Origin: an uncultured Lachnospiraceae bacterium
GTDB taxonomy: Bacteria > Bacillota > Clostridia > Lachnospirales > Lachnospiraceae
Direction of reading: 5' to 3'
Assembly: GCA_947626965.1 (NCBI GenBank)
Contig: CANQUH010000003.1
Span: 1-64,000, forward strand
DNA length: 64,000 nt
A program made the translations under genes and the position numbers. A model generated the notes under the pieces. The model was not told where the DNA came from, ran no database searches, and saw only the letters and a program-made list of their open reading frames with translations. Below are positions 17,017 to 25,268 of the stretch, piece after piece. How positions within the stretch are numbered: position 1 is the stretch's first letter; each line of letters starts with the position of its first letter.

Positions 17017-18355
17017 TCGGCCGTTTCCCTTCTGTTTTTTCAATCCAGCGGAACAGTTTTTCCTTCAGTTCCCGCTTTATGTCCTCATATTCTTTTTCAT
17101 TGATCACGTTATGGAGCTCCCACGGATCTCTGCGCAAATCGTAAAGATAATCGTCCTCATAGTAGTCCGCCGACGCCTGCGCTCCTCCGTCAATGCCCGG
17201 CGCATACACCGCGTACTTGTAATCCGGCGTGCGGATCACGCGCCCCACGCGGCTCTCCGAAATCTGCGCGTAAATTTCATTGGACCGGTCCGGATTTTTG
17301 CGCGTCACCACATCGAGCAGATTCTCACCGATCATCTGATCACCGACATCCACGCCCGCAAGAGCCAGAATCGTCTTCGGCAGGCTTTCCGTGCTGACCA
17401 GTTCCTCCACCGTGACGCCTCCCCGGTACGGACCGCCGGCAATCACCAGCGGCACGCGCAGGCAGCTGTCGTGGCCGGAACGCTTGTAATCGTCGGCGCC
17501 GTTTAAGTGACTGTCCCGGTTCCGTGTTCGAAAATGCGAACCATGATCCGAAAAAAAGAAAATCACCGTATTCTCGTAAAGACCCTCCGTCTTCAGCCTG
17601 TCAATCAATCGTCCCAGATTCTTATCCAGGCTGGCGCACGCGCCAAGGTAATCCGGATATTCCTCCCGCGCGTCGCCTCCCAGCGCTTCCAGATCAGGTG
17701 GAAGAACAAAGTCTTTGTATTTTTCCTTTGATCCATCCGGCCCCTCATAATGCCCATGATCGTTCTGGTGATGCGGCTCAATCTGCGACACCGTCATGAA
17801 AAACGGCCTGCTCTTACCCCTCTGGTCAAAAAATTCCAGGGCAAAATCTGTGATGCAGTCCGCCCGGTATCCCTTAAAATCAAGTCTCTGGTTATTCTCG
17901 TCAAAAATATAGCCGTCGTAGCCGTGGGACGTAAACTCCAGCACATCCGCGGCGCGCCAGAAACCGGTATAACCGCCGCGGTATTCCAGGGGAACCGGCG
18001 TGACCGTGTGATCGATGACCGGCGGCTTATCCAGCGCTCCGTCGCTTGCCAGATGCCATTTGCCGATATAGGCCGTCTCATAGCCAGCCTCCTCCATATA
18101 ATTTGCCAGCGTTTTCACATCATGCGGAAGCATGATATTGTTGCGAAAGCACCCTGTATCCGTCGCATACTTTCCTGTCTGGAGAAGCGCCCGGTAAGGC
18201 CCGCAGACAGGCTGCGGTGAATACGCCTGCGGAAACGCCACACCCTCCCGCGCGAGACGGTCCAGATTCGGCGTGATGTCAAGCGGCTGTCCGAAGCAGC
18301 CGCAGGTGTCCGCGCGCTGCTGATCTGTAAAATACAAAAGGATGTTCCAGGCCAT
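17009..18355 (-). CDS. Cytoplasmic sulfatase (type I, formylglycine-dependent)
   Basis: A 448-residue arylsulfatase-like hydrolase that removes sulfate esters. Conserved parts are the metal-binding start (LYFTDQQRADTCGCFG), the catalytic motif C51-G-P-Y-R with the following TGKY, AYIGKWHLAS, and the late FFSDHGSHF block. Cys51 is the residue to be converted to formylglycine by the neighbouring maturase. The motif follows CxPxR rather than the usual CxPSR. There is no signal peptide: the protein starts directly with the core strand MAWNILLYFTD, so it should act inside the cell. GGGAGGA lies just before its ATG. It follows the GH112 gene by 18 bases, which suggests a sulfated disaccharide substrate. 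Confidence 0.93.
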   Translation of the reverse strand: MAWNILLYFTDQQRADTCGCFGQPLDITPNLDRLAREGVAFPQAYSPQPVCGPYRALLQTGKYATDTGCFRNNIMLPHDVKTLANYMEEAGYETAYIGKWHLASDGALDKPPVIDHTVTPVPLEYRGGYTGFWRAADVLEFTSHGYDGYIFDENNQRLDFKGYRADCITDFALEFFDQRGKSRPFFMTVSQIEPHHQNDHGHYEGPDGSKEKYKDFVLPPDLEALGGDAREEYPDYLGACASLDKNLGRLIDRLKTEGLYENTVIFFFSDHGSHFRTRNRDSHLNGADDYKRSGHDSCLRVPLVIAGGPYRGGVTVEELVSTESLPKTILALAGVDVGDQMIGENLLDVVTRKNPDRSNEIYAQISESRVGRVIRTPDYKYAVYAPGIDGGAQASADYYEDDYLYDLRRDPWELHNVINEKEYEDIKRELKEKLFRWIEKTEGKRPNG

Positions 18356-18373
18356 AAGTTAATCCTCCCCTAT

Positions 18374-20539
18374 TTATATATCATGATGCCACTGTATCTC
18401 GCCAGGCTCCAGAGTCATCTGAAAAGATTTTCTGTCGGTGAAGACCGTCGTCTGCTGAAGTTCGTAACTGTTATTTACCACACAGTAACAGCCGTTGCCC
18501 GGATAGGCATGGAGCTCCGTGCTGACATTGGAAGAAAACCATTTCTCTAGCTCTCCTTCCCCGTGACTGCTCCAGAGAACCGCCCGGTGCAGAAGGCGGT
18601 TGTTGTCAAAGGAGTACGGCAGCCCGGACAGATAAACCGCCCTGCCTTTTCCGAAATCACGGACAGCCATCTGCACTTCTCTGTCCCGCTGGACAAGAAC
18701 CGTTGTGCCCGGAAGAGCGTAGATGCTCTTTTTCCCTTCACCGAAATCCACAGGACCTTCGGCATCCGCCAGGATAAAGTGCTCCGGGTGCTCCTCCCAG
18801 TTGTATTTATCATAGTTGAGCGTGAAACCGGTCTCCTTCTCCACTCCCAGAACTCCTGCCAGCTGGAGATACCTGCCCTGGTACTGATGCCCTGAGGGTT
18901 CGCCCACGCCGATGAATCCGCCGCCATTCCAGACAAAACGCTTAACAGCGCTGGAAACGCGGGGATTTTCCCAGACTGCGCCGCCGGTGTGGGCCGTATC
19001 CCCATCGCCAATATTCAGCAGCACATCGATGCCGTCCAGCACAGAAGGATCCTCCAGTAGTTCATCGAAACTCAAAAACTTCACCTCATAAGGCGCGCCG
19101 GACAGGGCTTCGATCACACCGGCATAGGAGTAGTTCTGTTTCTGATACAGGGCATGATGAACCATATGGCATCCCCAGGAACGGGCCCTGCCCCAGCAGT
19201 TCAGTACCGCGACCCGCCGGACACACCATGGCTTCTTTCCCTGAATATTGTCATAAAGTTCCCGGAATTCACCGCACACAGACTCCACATAGTCAATGAA
19301 ATCCGGGAACTGGCAGGCCAGCTTCAGGTAGCCGCCATAGCCGATCCGATCCACAGGTTTTCGCAGGATCGCCCGCCGGGCCGTCAGCCAGTTTTCCTTT
19401 GCCTCCCGCACGGGATCGCCCCCGGGATGGAAGGTGTCCGGAAAGAAATACGGCAGAAATCTTCCCTCCGTGTATCTTACTCCGGGAATGTCAGAAATCA
19501 GCCGGAGCGTAGAGCCGTTGCCCACGCTTCCCACCACCGCGTCCAGACCTATTGAGGCGAACTCGTCCATATACGGCTCTGTGCCGATCCAGTGATCCCC
19601 CAGGAACATCATGGCTTCCTTCCCCATCTCGTGCGTGATGTCCACCAGCTCTCTGGCAAGGGCGGCCACCTCCCGCCGCTGGAACGCCAGAAAATCCTTA
19701 TATTCCCTGGACGGAACGCGATACTGATTGTTGTAGTATCCCTGATCGATGATGTACTCCGGACGGAAGGGATATCCGGCCTCCCGCTCGAAGCGTTCCA
19801 GAATATAAGGGCTCACGGAGGCAGAGTAACCGTACCAGTCCACATACTTCTCCCGCTTAAGCTCATCAAAGACAAGCGTGAACTGATGGAAAAAAGTGGT
19901 GTAGCGGATCACATCCACATAAGGATGCTCCCGGATAAAACAGCGCAGCCGTTCCAGAGAAAACGCGTGGGTTTTGGGCTGTCGCACATCAAAGGTAATC
20001 TGATGCTCAAAATCCTTCCATCCATTGGTGACGGCGTTGTACATATGTACCGGGTCCCAGATAAGATAAGCGAGAAAACTGACCGTGTAATCGTGAAACG
20101 GCTCCGGCTTTTCAATCGTCACGCATCCATCCGCGCTGTCATAGCGCCAGGCATCCGGTTCCAGAGGCCGGGCCGCCGTGCGGTCCATCACCTCCCACCA
20201 GCGGCGGATGTCATCCCGGTCGTTCACCGCCATCAGTTCCGGACTCACCCCCTGCATAAGAGGGATGGAAAGCGGCCTGTCTTCTGCCGCGGTGTAAAAT
20301 CCGGTCATGATATAACACTGCTGCACCTCGTCGGGATTCGCCTCCGCCCAGGCGTTGTCCTTCCGGGTAGTATAGTAAGTAGCGTAGATTCTGGCGTCCA
20401 CATCCTTTAGCTGTTCCGGGAAATCGGTGCCGTCGCAGTCACGGACGGCATCCGCGCCCCACCGGTTCAGAATCTCCAGCGTCTCCGGAACCACATCCCG
20501 GTCAGTTGGGATTGTCACGCGGCCTTTTGTCTTTTTCAT
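18374..20539 (-). CDS. GH112 galactosyl-disaccharide phosphorylase (GNB/LNB phosphorylase-like)
   Basis: A 721-residue enzyme of family GH112, which splits beta-1,3-galactosyl-N-acetylhexosamines (galacto-N-biose, lacto-N-biose) with phosphate to give galactose 1-phosphate. Nearly the whole chain carries the family text, for example GRVTIPTDRDVVPE, YATYYTTRKDNAWAEANPDE, LIWDPVHMYNAVTNGW and YGYSASVSPYILE. The catalytic acid is probably Asp315 in FLGDHWIGTEP, by position match with the Bifidobacterium enzyme (inference). A galactosyl-rhamnose phosphorylase, also GH112 in clostridia, cannot be excluded. AAGGAGG precedes the ATG at 20539; the 20 extra upstream codons encode a dispersed repeat and are not part of the protein. 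It has no signal peptide, so it is cytosolic. Confidence 0.93.
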   Translation of the reverse strand: MKKTKGRVTIPTDRDVVPETLEILNRWGADAVRDCDGTDFPEQLKDVDARIYATYYTTRKDNAWAEANPDEVQQCYIMTGFYTAAEDRPLSIPLMQGVSPELMAVNDRDDIRRWWEVMDRTAARPLEPDAWRYDSADGCVTIEKPEPFHDYTVSFLAYLIWDPVHMYNAVTNGWKDFEHQITFDVRQPKTHAFSLERLRCFIREHPYVDVIRYTTFFHQFTLVFDELKREKYVDWYGYSASVSPYILERFEREAGYPFRPEYIIDQGYYNNQYRVPSREYKDFLAFQRREVAALARELVDITHEMGKEAMMFLGDHWIGTEPYMDEFASIGLDAVVGSVGNGSTLRLISDIPGVRYTEGRFLPYFFPDTFHPGGDPVREAKENWLTARRAILRKPVDRIGYGGYLKLACQFPDFIDYVESVCGEFRELYDNIQGKKPWCVRRVAVLNCWGRARSWGCHMVHHALYQKQNYSYAGVIEALSGAPYEVKFLSFDELLEDPSVLDGIDVLLNIGDGDTAHTGGAVWENPRVSSAVKRFVWNGGGFIGVGEPSGHQYQGRYLQLAGVLGVEKETGFTLNYDKYNWEEHPEHFILADAEGPVDFGEGKKSIYALPGTTVLVQRDREVQMAVRDFGKGRAVYLSGLPYSFDNNRLLHRAVLWSSHGEGELEKWFSSNVSTELHAYPGNGCYCVVNNSYELQQTTVFTDRKSFQMTLEPGEIQWHHDI

Positions 20540-20555
20540 GGATGAATCCTCCTTA

Positions 20556-20634
20556 TTCAAAACTCGCTTGCGAGTTTTGCGCGCGGGATTCAGATACATC
20601 TTCGGCTCCGAATCCCTGCGCTCTCCACTCTGTT
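20556..20634. repeat. Dispersed palindromic repeat, ACTCGC family, copy 1
   Basis: It contains the perfect 20-bp hairpin sequence AAAACTCGCTTGCGAGTTTT followed by GCGCGCGGGATTC, then TTCGGAGCCGAA-type pairing and GCGCTCTCCACTCTGTT. The same element occurs at 63322-63412, differing only by an internal 12-base insertion. This copy reaches the stop codon of the upstream permease and ends just before the GH112 ribosome site. Confidence 0.8.
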
Positions 20635-21490
20635 ATCCCTTCACGCCTCCTGCCGTAACACCGGAAATAATCCGCCGGGACATAGCCAGATAAAGCAGGA
20701 ACGTCGGAAGAAAGACGATAATCACCGCCGCGAACATGCCGCCGTAGTTTCCGCTGTACTTCATGGAATTGACGATTTGCAGAAGACCCACGCCCACAGG
20801 GGTCATCTCCTTGCTGCTGGTAAAAATCAGCGCCATAAAGAACTCGTTCCAGACGGAAAGGAAATTAAAGATCGTGACTGTGATGATGGCCGGCTGAATG
20901 AGCGGCAGCATGATGACCCAGAAAGTCCTGCCGGCCGAACAGCCGTCTATGGCCGCCGCCTCCTCATAATCGTGACTCAAAGTGGCAAAAAAGTCAAGCA
21001 TATAGATGGCCGTATAAGGCACTCTCATGAAGATATACAGCGCGACCAGCAGAATCCGGCCGCGGATGCCCCACCGGACCGCCAGCGTGTACAGAGGCAT
21101 AATGATCATAATCGCAGGCACGCTCATGGCAATAACCAGGGCGATGCGGATGATCCGGCTCCCCACAAAATGCCACCGGCTGAGCACATAGGCCGACGGG
21201 GCGGCGATCAGCAGAACTCCCGCGCAGGAGACCACGGAATAGAGAAGAGAGTTTCCGAAAAAAATGGATACATTCTGCGTCTTCCATGCGGTGATATAGT
21301 TTTCCCAGTGAAAGCCGGACTCAAAATTCAAAACTCTGCCGGTCAGAATCTCTCTGGATGTGGAAAGGCTTGCCCCTATGATCCAGCTGAGCATGACCAC
21401 CATAATCCCCACATAGAGAAGAACCACGAGATAGCCGGGAAGCATTCTGATTTCGCGTTTCCAGTTGAATTTCTGCCTTGTCTTCTTCAT
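20633..21490 (-). CDS. Sugar ABC transporter permease, MalG-type (CUT1)
   Basis: A 285-residue inner-membrane permease with six hydrophobic segments. The ATPase-docking loop is EEAAAIDGCSAGRTFWVIMLPLIQPA (about residues 188-213), the classic EAA motif of MalG-type proteins. It pairs with the MalF-type permease encoded 14 bases upstream to import an oligosaccharide presented by the binding protein. No ATPase gene is present; CUT1 importers of Firmicutes commonly share an MsmK-type ATPase encoded elsewhere. A GAGGAGGGGGAG site precedes the ATG. Confidence 0.93.
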   Translation of the reverse strand: MKKTRQKFNWKREIRMLPGYLVVLLYVGIMVVMLSWIIGASLSTSREILTGRVLNFESGFHWENYITAWKTQNVSIFFGNSLLYSVVSCAGVLLIAAPSAYVLSRWHFVGSRIIRIALVIAMSVPAIMIIMPLYTLAVRWGIRGRILLVALYIFMRVPYTAIYMLDFFATLSHDYEEAAAIDGCSAGRTFWVIMLPLIQPAIITVTIFNFLSVWNEFFMALIFTSSKEMTPVGVGLLQIVNSMKYSGNYGGMFAAVIIVFLPTFLLYLAMSRRIISGVTAGGVKG

Positions 21491-21504
21491 TGCTCCCCCT
21501 CCTC

Positions 21505-22398
21505 TCAGTATTCCAGATCATTGCTGCGCAGCAGCCGTTCCGTAACCAGATACACAGCGATGATAATCAGCGTCAGCACCACGCCCACGGCGGCTCCGGC
21601 TCCGGCATCTCGAGTCACCACGCCTTTTCCTCCAAACACGGTGTCATACAGATACACCACCGGAACGATTGTCGATCCCTCTGTCTGAACCGGAGAAAAA
21701 AGCTTCGACCAGAGATAAAACGTAGCGGCATTGATTGTCCAGAACGTAATCGTCGTCTTGATAATCCCCTTCAGAAGAGGAAGCGTAATCCGGAAAAACT
21801 GCGTACTCTTCGCGGCTCCATCGATGGTAGCGGACTCGTAGAGATCCGTGGGAATCCCCTCAATACCGCTGATGTAGATCAGCATGTAATAGCCAATGCT
21901 GCCGTAGATATACGCGGCGATCATGGCCCAGAGCTTGGCGTCCGTACCCAGCCAGCGTATTTTGTCAAAGCCAAGCAGTGTCACAAACTGATTGAGAAGA
22001 CCATAATCATAATTGAATATATACTGGACCCACATAGTGGCCAGGGCTACGGCAGACACCACGTTGGGCAGATAAATCGCTGCCCGGAAAAAGCCCTGAA
22101 AACGGATGCCGCTGGTCAGAATCACCGCCATCAGCATAGCCAGGGACAAAGTGATCACGCCTCCCACGATCCAGATCGCCAGAAAATTTTTCAGCGACGT
22201 GACAAATCCGGCATTGTGAAAAATCTTTACGTAATTATCAACGCCGTTGAAACTCCAGTCGCTCAGATCGGCCGTGAGATCTTCCACCTGGAAAAAACTC
22301 ATAACCGCTGTTCTGAGGACAGGATAGACGTACATCAGGAGCAGACAAATCACTGTGGGCGCGATAAACAGGAAAATCAGCGTTTTATTTTTCTTCAT
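21505..22398 (-). CDS. Sugar ABC transporter permease, MalF-type (CUT1)
   Basis: A 297-residue permease with six membrane segments and the EAA loop LYESATIDGAAKSTQFFRITLPLLK in the second half. The start at 22398 follows GGAGGTACTGCCCAA and begins MKKNKTLIFLFIAPT, a normal MalF-type N-terminus. A longer frame from a TTG eight codons upstream would swallow the ribosome site and is rejected. The gene lies 109 bases after the binding-protein gene; that gap holds a palindrome and a very stable tetraloop hairpin. Confidence 0.93.
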   Translation of the reverse strand: MKKNKTLIFLFIAPTVICLLLMYVYPVLRTAVMSFFQVEDLTADLSDWSFNGVDNYVKIFHNAGFVTSLKNFLAIWIVGGVITLSLAMLMAVILTSGIRFQGFFRAAIYLPNVVSAVALATMWVQYIFNYDYGLLNQFVTLLGFDKIRWLGTDAKLWAMIAAYIYGSIGYYMLIYISGIEGIPTDLYESATIDGAAKSTQFFRITLPLLKGIIKTTITFWTINAATFYLWSKLFSPVQTEGSTIVPVVYLYDTVFGGKGVVTRDAGAGAAVGVVLTLIIIAVYLVTERLLRSNDLEY

Positions 22399-22420
22399 TT
22401 GGGCAGTACCTCCATAATCC

Positions 22421-22483
22421 AAGACTCGCCCGCGAGTCTTGCGTGCGGGAATATAATAAACCAGGCGGCACCGAAGTGCCGCC
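22421..22483 (-). repeat. Palindrome (ACTCGC family, copy 2) plus UUCG hairpin after the SBP gene
   Basis: AAGACTCGCCCGCGAGTCTT (22421-22440) followed by GCGTGCGGGA resembles the 20556 and 63321 elements, with a compensatory A:T to G:C change in the stem. Next to it, 22464-22483 reads on the minus strand as GGCGGCAC-TTCG-GTGCCGCC, an extra-stable UUCG tetraloop hairpin. Both lie between the SBP gene and the permease genes. Confidence 0.75.
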
Positions 22484-22507
22484 TTATCTCATTCCTCCGC
22501 AGGAATC

Positions 22508-23728
22508 TCAATAGAGAGCATCCATGGCGGCACAGAAAGCAGCGCCGTCCTCATACTTACCTTCAAACAGTTCCGTGAACAGAGTCTTCATGGAATCCCA
22601 CGCAGGATGCGTATTCAGAGAACCGCACCAGGTCATAGGCTTGTCGGCCGCCTTCAGGGTCTCGATGGTTCCGTCCAGAGAGGCAGGGGCGGTATTGTTT
22701 GGATCAGCCGGAATCTGGGCCGCTGTATCGGCCATCTTCTGATCCCACTCACCGGTAACCAGGTACATAATGAAATCGAAAGCCTCCTGAGGATGCTCGC
22801 TGTAGGAAGCGACAGCCAGAGAATTGGCGCCGGCATAGGCTGCCGCAGGCTCCGCTCCGCCCTCAACCGCAGGATAATTGAACAGGCCCCAGTCAACCTC
22901 CTCACCTATCGCAGCGTTGACCTCAGCGGTCACGTAGTTGGCGCAGACGACCATGGCCGCTTCGCCAAGGCCAACCTTGGTCTGACTGGCAGGATACTCG
23001 TCAGGAGCTCCGTCGGCCAGATAGCCTGCATTGACCAGATCGATGATGTCCTGCGCGGCCTGCACAGCCTGTGCATTGTCTGCCCAGCCGCCGTTATCAC
23101 GAAGTTCGGCAATACCGTCCTCTCCCAGGTAGCGGACCAGATGATAATAGAACGAGAAATTGGTATACGCGCCATCCTGAGCGATGGGGGCGATGCCCGC
23201 CTCCTTCAGTTTTGCGCAGACATCCAGGAATTCCGCCCAGGTTGTGGGCTCCGCCTCGATTCCCGCCGTCTCAAAAGCAGCTTTGTTGTAGAACACGCCG
23301 CCCACTTGCGGCTGCTCAGTGATGCTGTTCAGGTATCCTGCCCAGGCAATGGCCTGATTGTTGAAGCAGTCATAGCCTTCATACCCGGCGGCCTCAGCCA
23401 TCTCAGTCAGATCATAAGTCCACTCAGTATAAACCTGTCCGATCCTGTTGTAATCATCCTCGAAGATATCGATGGCATCTTTGGAACTGAGAGAGGCTGT
23501 CAGCAGCGTATTGATATCGCGGCCTTTCCACTCAATATTCACGTGGATTCCAGTCTCCTGCTCAAAAGCCTCAGCAGCTTCGGCAATAACAGTGGCCTGC
23601 GGCTCGCCCTCGTTCCACATGGACCAGAAATTAATCTCCACGCCGTCAGCTGCGAGCGCGGTACTGCTCATGACTGTCAGTGAGAAAATCATGGTCAGTA
23701 CAAGAAGCATACTCATTAATCGTTTCAT
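22508..23728 (-). CDS. Sugar ABC transporter substrate-binding protein (CUT1, family 1)
   Basis: A 406-residue extracellular solute-binding protein of family 1. It has a signal peptide (about 1-27) ending ALA-ADG, a type I signal-peptidase site without a lipobox cysteine. The mature start VEINFWSMWNEGEP and the segments GGVFYNKAAFETAGIEAEPTTWAEF and PQEAFDFIMYLVTGEWDQ are typical of oligosaccharide binders. It is the first gene of the glycan operon and should set its specificity. Given the downstream GH112 and sulfatase, a (sulfated) galactosyl disaccharide is the likely ligand (inference). AAGGAGGT lies ten bases before the ATG. Confidence 0.93.
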   Translation of the reverse strand: MKRLMSMLLVLTMIFSLTVMSSTALAADGVEINFWSMWNEGEPQATVIAEAAEAFEQETGIHVNIEWKGRDINTLLTASLSSKDAIDIFEDDYNRIGQVYTEWTYDLTEMAEAAGYEGYDCFNNQAIAWAGYLNSITEQPQVGGVFYNKAAFETAGIEAEPTTWAEFLDVCAKLKEAGIAPIAQDGAYTNFSFYYHLVRYLGEDGIAELRDNGGWADNAQAVQAAQDIIDLVNAGYLADGAPDEYPASQTKVGLGEAAMVVCANYVTAEVNAAIGEEVDWGLFNYPAVEGGAEPAAAYAGANSLAVASYSEHPQEAFDFIMYLVTGEWDQKMADTAAQIPADPNNTAPASLDGTIETLKAADKPMTWCGSLNTHPAWDSMKTLFTELFEGKYEDGAAFCAAMDALY

Positions 23729-23787
23729 TCGTCTACCTCCTTATTTTTGTAAAATATATTGATTCAGTTTCTTTATTCTATAAAAAT

Positions 23788-23815
23788 ATTATACGCTTTT
23801 GTCATTTCAAAACAA
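23788..23815 (-). promoter_or_regulatory. Promoter of the glycan operon
   Basis: TATAAT (23788-23793) lies 16 bases from TTGTTT (23810-23815), read on the minus strand. The 311-base divergent region 23729-24039 is AT-rich. It holds this promoter, that of the AraC gene and presumably the AraC binding sites, which I could not define. Confidence 0.6.
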
Positions 23816-23927
23816 TATCATTCTTGCTATAATTTTTAGTTTTTTTGCTTTTTCTATTATTTTTAGGCAAAATATTTCCTGTCTTTCCATATAAAATTAG
23901 TAAAAAGGAATAATCATTATCTTTTTC

Positions 23928-23956
23928 TTGTGGGAAATGTCTGTTTGATTTATAAT
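23928..23956 (+). promoter_or_regulatory. Promoter of the araC-type regulator
   Basis: TTGTGG at 23928-23933, a 17-base spacer, and a perfect TATAAT at 23951-23956; the leader is about 77 bases. Confidence 0.65.
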
Positions 23957-24039
23957 AAAAAAGAGAAATTTTTTATGCATTTTTACATTACAGCTGTAGA
24001 AGTGCCGGCAGTTTTTACAGAAAGAAGGGAGGGACAGGC

Positions 24040-24876
24040 ATGAGCACACAGCAGTATATTCTTCGCCGAAGGGACACTGTGCAAGAGACAGAGCAGGCCT
24101 GGCTGCTCTACGTCACGCAGACACAGTACAGCGAGGAGTGGAACTCCTCTCCCCATACCCATGACTGCACGGAACTCTTTCTCGTCACCGGCGGCCATGG
24201 CCTGCTCCATGTGGGCAATACCGTCGTACCTGTAACAGCGGACGATTTCATCATCGTCAATGGCGGCGTACCTCACACGGAAACCAGCGACCCCGGAGAC
24301 CCCATGAGATACGTAGTGCTCGGCGTGGAAGGACTTGAAACGCACAGTGACCCCGACGGCTACACAATTCTCCACCGGTTTTCCGATCAGCGGCATGCCG
24401 CGGCCTGCATGCGGATGCTTCTCCAGGAGGCGGAAGCCGCGCAGCCCGGGTATGAGGCCGTGTGCCACAGCCTCCTGCAGGTCATCCTTCTTCTGCTGCG
24501 GCGCCGGGAAGCAGCTGTTCTTCAGCCCGTCGTCCCCTGTTCGAAATCCAGCCGGGAGTGCAGCCTTGTGCGGCGGTATATCGACAGCCACTTCAAGGAG
24601 AATCTCACCCTGGAACAGCTGGCCTCCATGGCCAATCTGAGCAAATACTATCTGGTTCACGCTTTTCAGAAGGAATACGGTCTCTCTCCCATCCGCTATC
24701 TGACCCGGCGCCGGATCGAGGAGAGCCGGTTTCTCCTGTCCGAGACGGACCACAGCCTGACTCACATCGCCAGAGTTCTGGGATTTTCTTCGCTGAGCTA
24801 TTTCTCTCAGTCCTTCCGGAGGATTGAGGGCATCAGCCCAAGAGAGTACCGCCAGCGCACCCGCGGATGTCAGTGA
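24040..24876 (+). CDS. AraC-family regulator of the glycan operon
   Basis: A 278-residue transcription factor with an N-terminal cupin-like sensor (about 15-110, with HTHDCTELFLVTGG and later VNGGVPHTE). Its C-terminal double helix-turn-helix (about 177-272) contains LTLEQLASMANLSKYYLVHAFQ and LTHIARVLGFSSLSYFSQSFRR. It is divergently placed 311 bases from the sugar transporter gene, the standard position for a local activator that senses the imported sugar. GGGAGGG lies five bases before the ATG. Regulation of the operon is inferred from position only. Confidence 0.92.
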   Translation: MSTQQYILRRRDTVQETEQAWLLYVTQTQYSEEWNSSPHTHDCTELFLVTGGHGLLHVGNTVVPVTADDFIIVNGGVPHTETSDPGDPMRYVVLGVEGLETHSDPDGYTILHRFSDQRHAAACMRMLLQEAEAAQPGYEAVCHSLLQVILLLLRRREAAVLQPVVPCSKSSRECSLVRRYIDSHFKENLTLEQLASMANLSKYYLVHAFQKEYGLSPIRYLTRRRIEESRFLLSETDHSLTHIARVLGFSSLSYFSQSFRRIEGISPREYRQRTRGCQ

Positions 24877-24939
24877 GAATCCGAAATTCCGGGGAGCCGG
24901 CTCTGCCCCTGCAGACCAGATTAAGCGTATAAACCAGCT

Positions 24940-24968
24940 TCATAACCCTCCGCTCCTCTGCATACACT
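24940..24968 (+). promoter_or_regulatory. Sigma-E-type promoter of spoIIID
   Basis: TCATAAC (24940-24946), a 14-base spacer, then CATACACT (24961-24968) fits the sporulation sigma-E pattern (ATA-rich -35, CATACA-T -10). It lies about 30 bases before the spoIIID start. The same layout occurs before yqfC at 56475-56503, which supports it. Confidence 0.75.
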
Positions 24969-24998
24969 GTAAAAACAGGCTTTCCGGGGGATTTTTCC

Positions 24999-25253
24999 TT
25001 GAAGGATTACATAGAAGAGCGGGTGCTTAACATAGCAAACTACATTATTGACAACAGCACTACCGTGCGCGATGCCGCAAAAAAATTCGGGATCAGCAAG
25101 AGCACGGTACATAAAGATGTAACGGAGCGTCTCAGCCAGCTCAATCCCTCTCTCGCCGCTGAGACGCGCAAAGTACTTGACGTCAACAAAAAGGAACGGC
25201 ATATCCGCGGAGGACTTGCAACGCGGGAAAAATATCTGCATCAGCATTCCTGA
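24999..25253 (+). CDS. spoIIID: Sporulation transcription factor SpoIIID
   Basis: An 84-residue DNA-binding protein of the mother cell that switches sigma-E genes to the later sigma-K programme. It has the family's start DYIEERVLNIANYII and the helix-turn-helix TVRDAAKKFGISKSTVHKDV (about 22-41), with the basic tail HIRGGLATREKY. Translation begins at a TTG (24999) after a GGGGG-rich site; no ATG is available in the conserved N-terminus. The sigma-E-type promoter lies directly upstream, as in Bacillus where sigma E drives spoIIID. Confidence 0.95.
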   Translation: MKDYIEERVLNIANYIIDNSTTVRDAAKKFGISKSTVHKDVTERLSQLNPSLAAETRKVLDVNKKERHIRGGLATREKYLHQHS

Positions 25254-25268
25254 CAAAGCGGGCCTGCG

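Noticed and set aside
20540..20599. N-terminal extension of GH112 (NPARKTRKRVLN-type residues)
   Set aside because: It is translation of the dispersed ACTCGC-family repeat; the same peptide appears from the copy near 63330. The real ATG at 20539 has AAGGAGG upstream and the family start.
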